Shown: in pieces, positions 62,239 to 64,000 of the stretch
Layout: the number at the start of each line of letters is the position of its first letter
How positions within the stretch are numbered: position 1 is the first letter of the stretch
NCBI GenBank assembly: GCA_937924775.1
Contig: CALDUT010000002.1
Coordinates: 124,001 to 188,000 of the forward strand
DNA: 64,000 nt
Direction of reading: 5' to 3'
Source of the DNA: an uncultured Gemmata sp.
Lineage (GTDB): Bacteria; Planctomycetota; Planctomycetia; Gemmatales; Gemmataceae
The notes under the pieces: model-generated
The model's input: only the letters and a program-made list of their open reading frames with translations
Databases searched by the model: none
Told to the model about the DNA's origin: nothing
Translations under genes and position numbers: made by a program

Positions 62239-64000
62239 ATGATTCCGAGCATCACGCGACTGATTGTGCCAGCTTGGGTAGCGCTATTCACCGCCGCGGT
62301 GGGCTGGGCCCAAGTGAAAGAGCCGCCGCCGGCCGAAAAACTGGATATTCAAATCCGCTATCGGATCCGGGCGGACCGCGACGAGCGGATCCGCCAATAC
62401 CGGGTTTTGGAACAACATCTCCAATCCTTAGGCTTCGAAGATGCCCGCAAGGATGACCCCGATCGCGACCTCGACATCCTCGATCCCACCGCGGAACGGC
62501 ACATCGGTACCATTCCGAGTGATAAGGTGATGGACGTTCTGAAGGATGTTCGCGTTCAAAACATCCTTTTTGCGCCAGCGGGCTACACTTACCCCGAGCC
62601 AGATCAATTGGTCGCGGTCAAACTCGGCCTGCGCCGTGGCTCTCCGGCTTCAGTGCAGCAGCAACTGCATCGCCAGGTTATTAACCATTTGGCATTATTG
62701 GACTTCCGCGAAGCGTTAGGTTACGACACCCTCGCTCACACCCTCATTCGCGGCTATCTGCCAGCCAAGAACGTGGAACGGCTGTTGTACGACCTTCGCT
62801 ATGAACCCACCGGCTGGTTTTTGCCAGGGGTTCCGCTGGAGAAACTGCCTGTGCCTCTCCGGGATCGCAACCCGATTCAATGGGCGGAAGTACTTCCCAA
62901 CGTCACTCGCCCGGAACCTTACGCCCCGCCCCCGGTGTTACCCCTTCAATTGAAGTACTCGCCAGACCTACGGGCCCTGATGCTCGATCCCGAGATGCAA
63001 AATCGCCCCTTGCGGGTGGAGGTGGTCTGGGATCACAACATCACCGATCGGGAAGCCCTCCGCGGGGTGGTGTTGGGCCAGTACGCCGGGGCGTCGTTGG
63101 ATGGCGTCGTCGGCAACGTCACCAGCATCCGCGTGCCCCGTTTGTCGTTTGTTGAGCGTTTGGCCCAGGAACCGCGCGTTCTGTATGTCCGGTTACCGCG
63201 GCAAGCCCACGAAACGTTGGGCATCTGGAACGACGGGAACGGTTCCACCTCGCAAGACGTTCTGAAAGCCACCAGTGTCGTGGAGCTGCATAAGTTGGGT
63301 TACAAAGGCGCAGGAGTGAAGGTAGTTCTCTTGGGCTCCGACTTCACCGGGGCAGAAAAACTGATAGGTCAAGAACTTCCGGCACGCACCAAGATTCTCG
63401 ACCTGACCTTTGATTTGACGCCCGAATTGACCCCCGCGCCGGCCGACCCCCTGCGCGAGGGTACCGGGACGGCGGCGGCACGGGCCTTGGCCGCCATGGC
63501 TCCAGAGTGCGAGTTGGTTCTGGTTCGCATCGACCCCGGTAGCTTCTTCCTCCTGCATACCGTGTTGCGGTTGTCCCGGGGGGAAATCGCCTACACCGAT
63601 GCCCTCCAACTTCGCCTTGCGGAACTGACGCAGCGGGCCGAAGCCCTAGAACGCGACAAAACCGAAGCAATCCTGGCCTATCGGGCCGCTCTCGCCGATC
63701 TGAGCGATACCCAACCGGCCATCGAACAACGGAACAAAACCCGGGCCGCGTTGGAAGCCCTTCTGAAAAAGGAAGAGGAGCTGGCCGCGTTGATCCGCCG
63801 TTTCAACACCTATCAGCGAGAAATCACCACCGCCTTGGCCGGGGCTCAGGTCTTCGTCAACACCTTGGTTTGGGAGTCTGGCTATCCTCTGGACGCATTG
63901 CACGATTTTGCCAGCACCCTTGATCGCCTCGCGTTCCCTACCCAGCCGCGAGTCATCAAGCGGGCGGGTAATCCCGCTTCGTTCCCACCTCCGCCGATCG
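62239..64000 (+). CDS. Exported protein with degenerate subtilase-like domain (cut by window edge)
   Basis: From the ATG at 62239 the frame stays open for 587 codons to the edge. A signal peptide (MIPSITRLIVPAWVALFTAA) is followed by a region with weak repeats, then a subtilase-like segment: VVELHKLGYKGAGVKVVLLG (about residues 347-366) and REGTGTAAARALAAMAPECE (406-425). These match the strand order around the catalytic Asp and His of S8 peptidases, but the Asp position reads LGSDF and the His-Gly-Thr is Glu-Gly-Thr, so the active site is lost. A helical, charged stretch (about 455-530) may be coiled coil. The C-terminus and any Ser site are outside the window. Confidence 0.7.
   Translation, partial: MIPSITRLIVPAWVALFTAAVGWAQVKEPPPAEKLDIQIRYRIRADRDERIRQYRVLEQHLQSLGFEDARKDDPDRDLDILDPTAERHIGTIPSDKVMDVLKDVRVQNILFAPAGYTYPEPDQLVAVKLGLRRGSPASVQQQLHRQVINHLALLDFREALGYDTLAHTLIRGYLPAKNVERLLYDLRYEPTGWFLPGVPLEKLPVPLRDRNPIQWAEVLPNVTRPEPYAPPPVLPLQLKYSPDLRALMLDPEMQNRPLRVEVVWDHNITDREALRGVVLGQYAGASLDGVVGNVTSIRVPRLSFVERLAQEPRVLYVRLPRQAHETLGIWNDGNGSTSQDVLKATSVVELHKLGYKGAGVKVVLLGSDFTGAEKLIGQELPARTKILDLTFDLTPELTPAPADPLREGTGTAAARALAAMAPECELVLVRIDPGSFFLLHTVLRLSRGEIAYTDALQLRLAELTQRAEALERDKTEAILAYRAALADLSDTQPAIEQRNKTRAALEALLKKEEELAALIRRFNTYQREITTALAGAQVFVNTLVWESGYPLDALHDFASTLDRLAFPTQPRVIKRAGNPASFPPPPI

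Overview
The window is chromosomal DNA from a planctomycete, most likely of the Gemmata lineage (Gemmatales/Gemmataceae). The evidence is gene content: three pairs of DUF1549/DUF1553 and DUF1501 proteins, a DUF1559 prepilin-like protein, a Cys-type sulfatase, Tat-exported sugar isomerases and oxidoreductases, and a remnant of a small secreted protein resembling the Gemmata paralogous family TIGR03066. The DNA is G+C rich throughout except for a conspicuous A+T-rich island at about 7.0-7.4 kb. No rRNA, tRNA, CRISPR array, integrase or transposase was seen.

Layout. 0-1.4 kb (minus): a DUF58 protein cut by the window edge and its MoxR ATPase. 1.6-6.3 kb (plus): DUF1501, an Ig-like/DUF1549/DUF1553 protein and a small thioredoxin-fold-like exported protein. 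6.3-8.2 kb: about 1.9 kb without a convincing gene, holding a 21-codon ORF, short direct repeats and several hairpins, one with pseudoknot potential. 8.2-17.3 kb: DUF1559 prepilin-like protein, small lipoproteins, two membrane proteins (one with TPR), LarB, a proline-rich secreted protein and an FHA-GGDEF diguanylate cyclase. 17.3-22.2 kb: cardiolipin synthase-like enzyme, hydroxypyruvate isomerase-like protein, an FAD-dependent dehydrogenase and the interrupted small gene. 22.4-29.7 kb (plus): a large PSCyt1/DUF1549/LamG/DUF1553 protein, DUF1501, a Gfo/Idh/MocA oxidoreductase and a fumarylacetoacetase-family hydrolase, which looks like a catabolic block. 29.8-33.5 kb (minus): ECF sigma factor with a large membrane anti-sigma-like partner, and RlmN. 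33.7-39.6 kb (plus): O-antigen ligase-like protein, the third DUF1549/DUF1501 pair and a DUF1080 protein. 39.7-44.4 kb (minus): a lipoprotein, KdsA, a PfkB sugar kinase and an SDR. 44.8-50.2 kb (plus): metallophosphoesterase, sulfatase and a vWA/FHA-like/zinc-ribbon membrane protein. 50.3-59.1 kb (minus): HAD hydrolase, then a tightly packed DUF4129-DUF4350-MoxR-DUF58-membrane protein operon. 59.3-64.0 kb: Tat-exported sugar isomerase, M20 dipeptidase and a truncated exported protein with a degenerate subtilase-like segment.

How the genes work together. The DUF1549/DUF1501 pairs, sulfatase, DUF1080, Gfo/Idh/MocA and isomerase genes fit the planctomycete habit of degrading complex, often sulfated, glycans in or through the periplasm. 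The two MoxR-DUF58 sets fit membrane-associated chaperone systems that act on vWA proteins. KdsA and the ligase-like protein point to envelope glycan synthesis.

No clearly new defence or mobile system was found. The best leads are the structured low-G+C intergenic island, a motif shared upstream of DUF1501/DUF1549 genes, the stop-interrupted secreted protein gene, the DUF58 protein whose vWA core is split by a membrane insertion, and the peptidase-like protein that lacks its catalytic residues.
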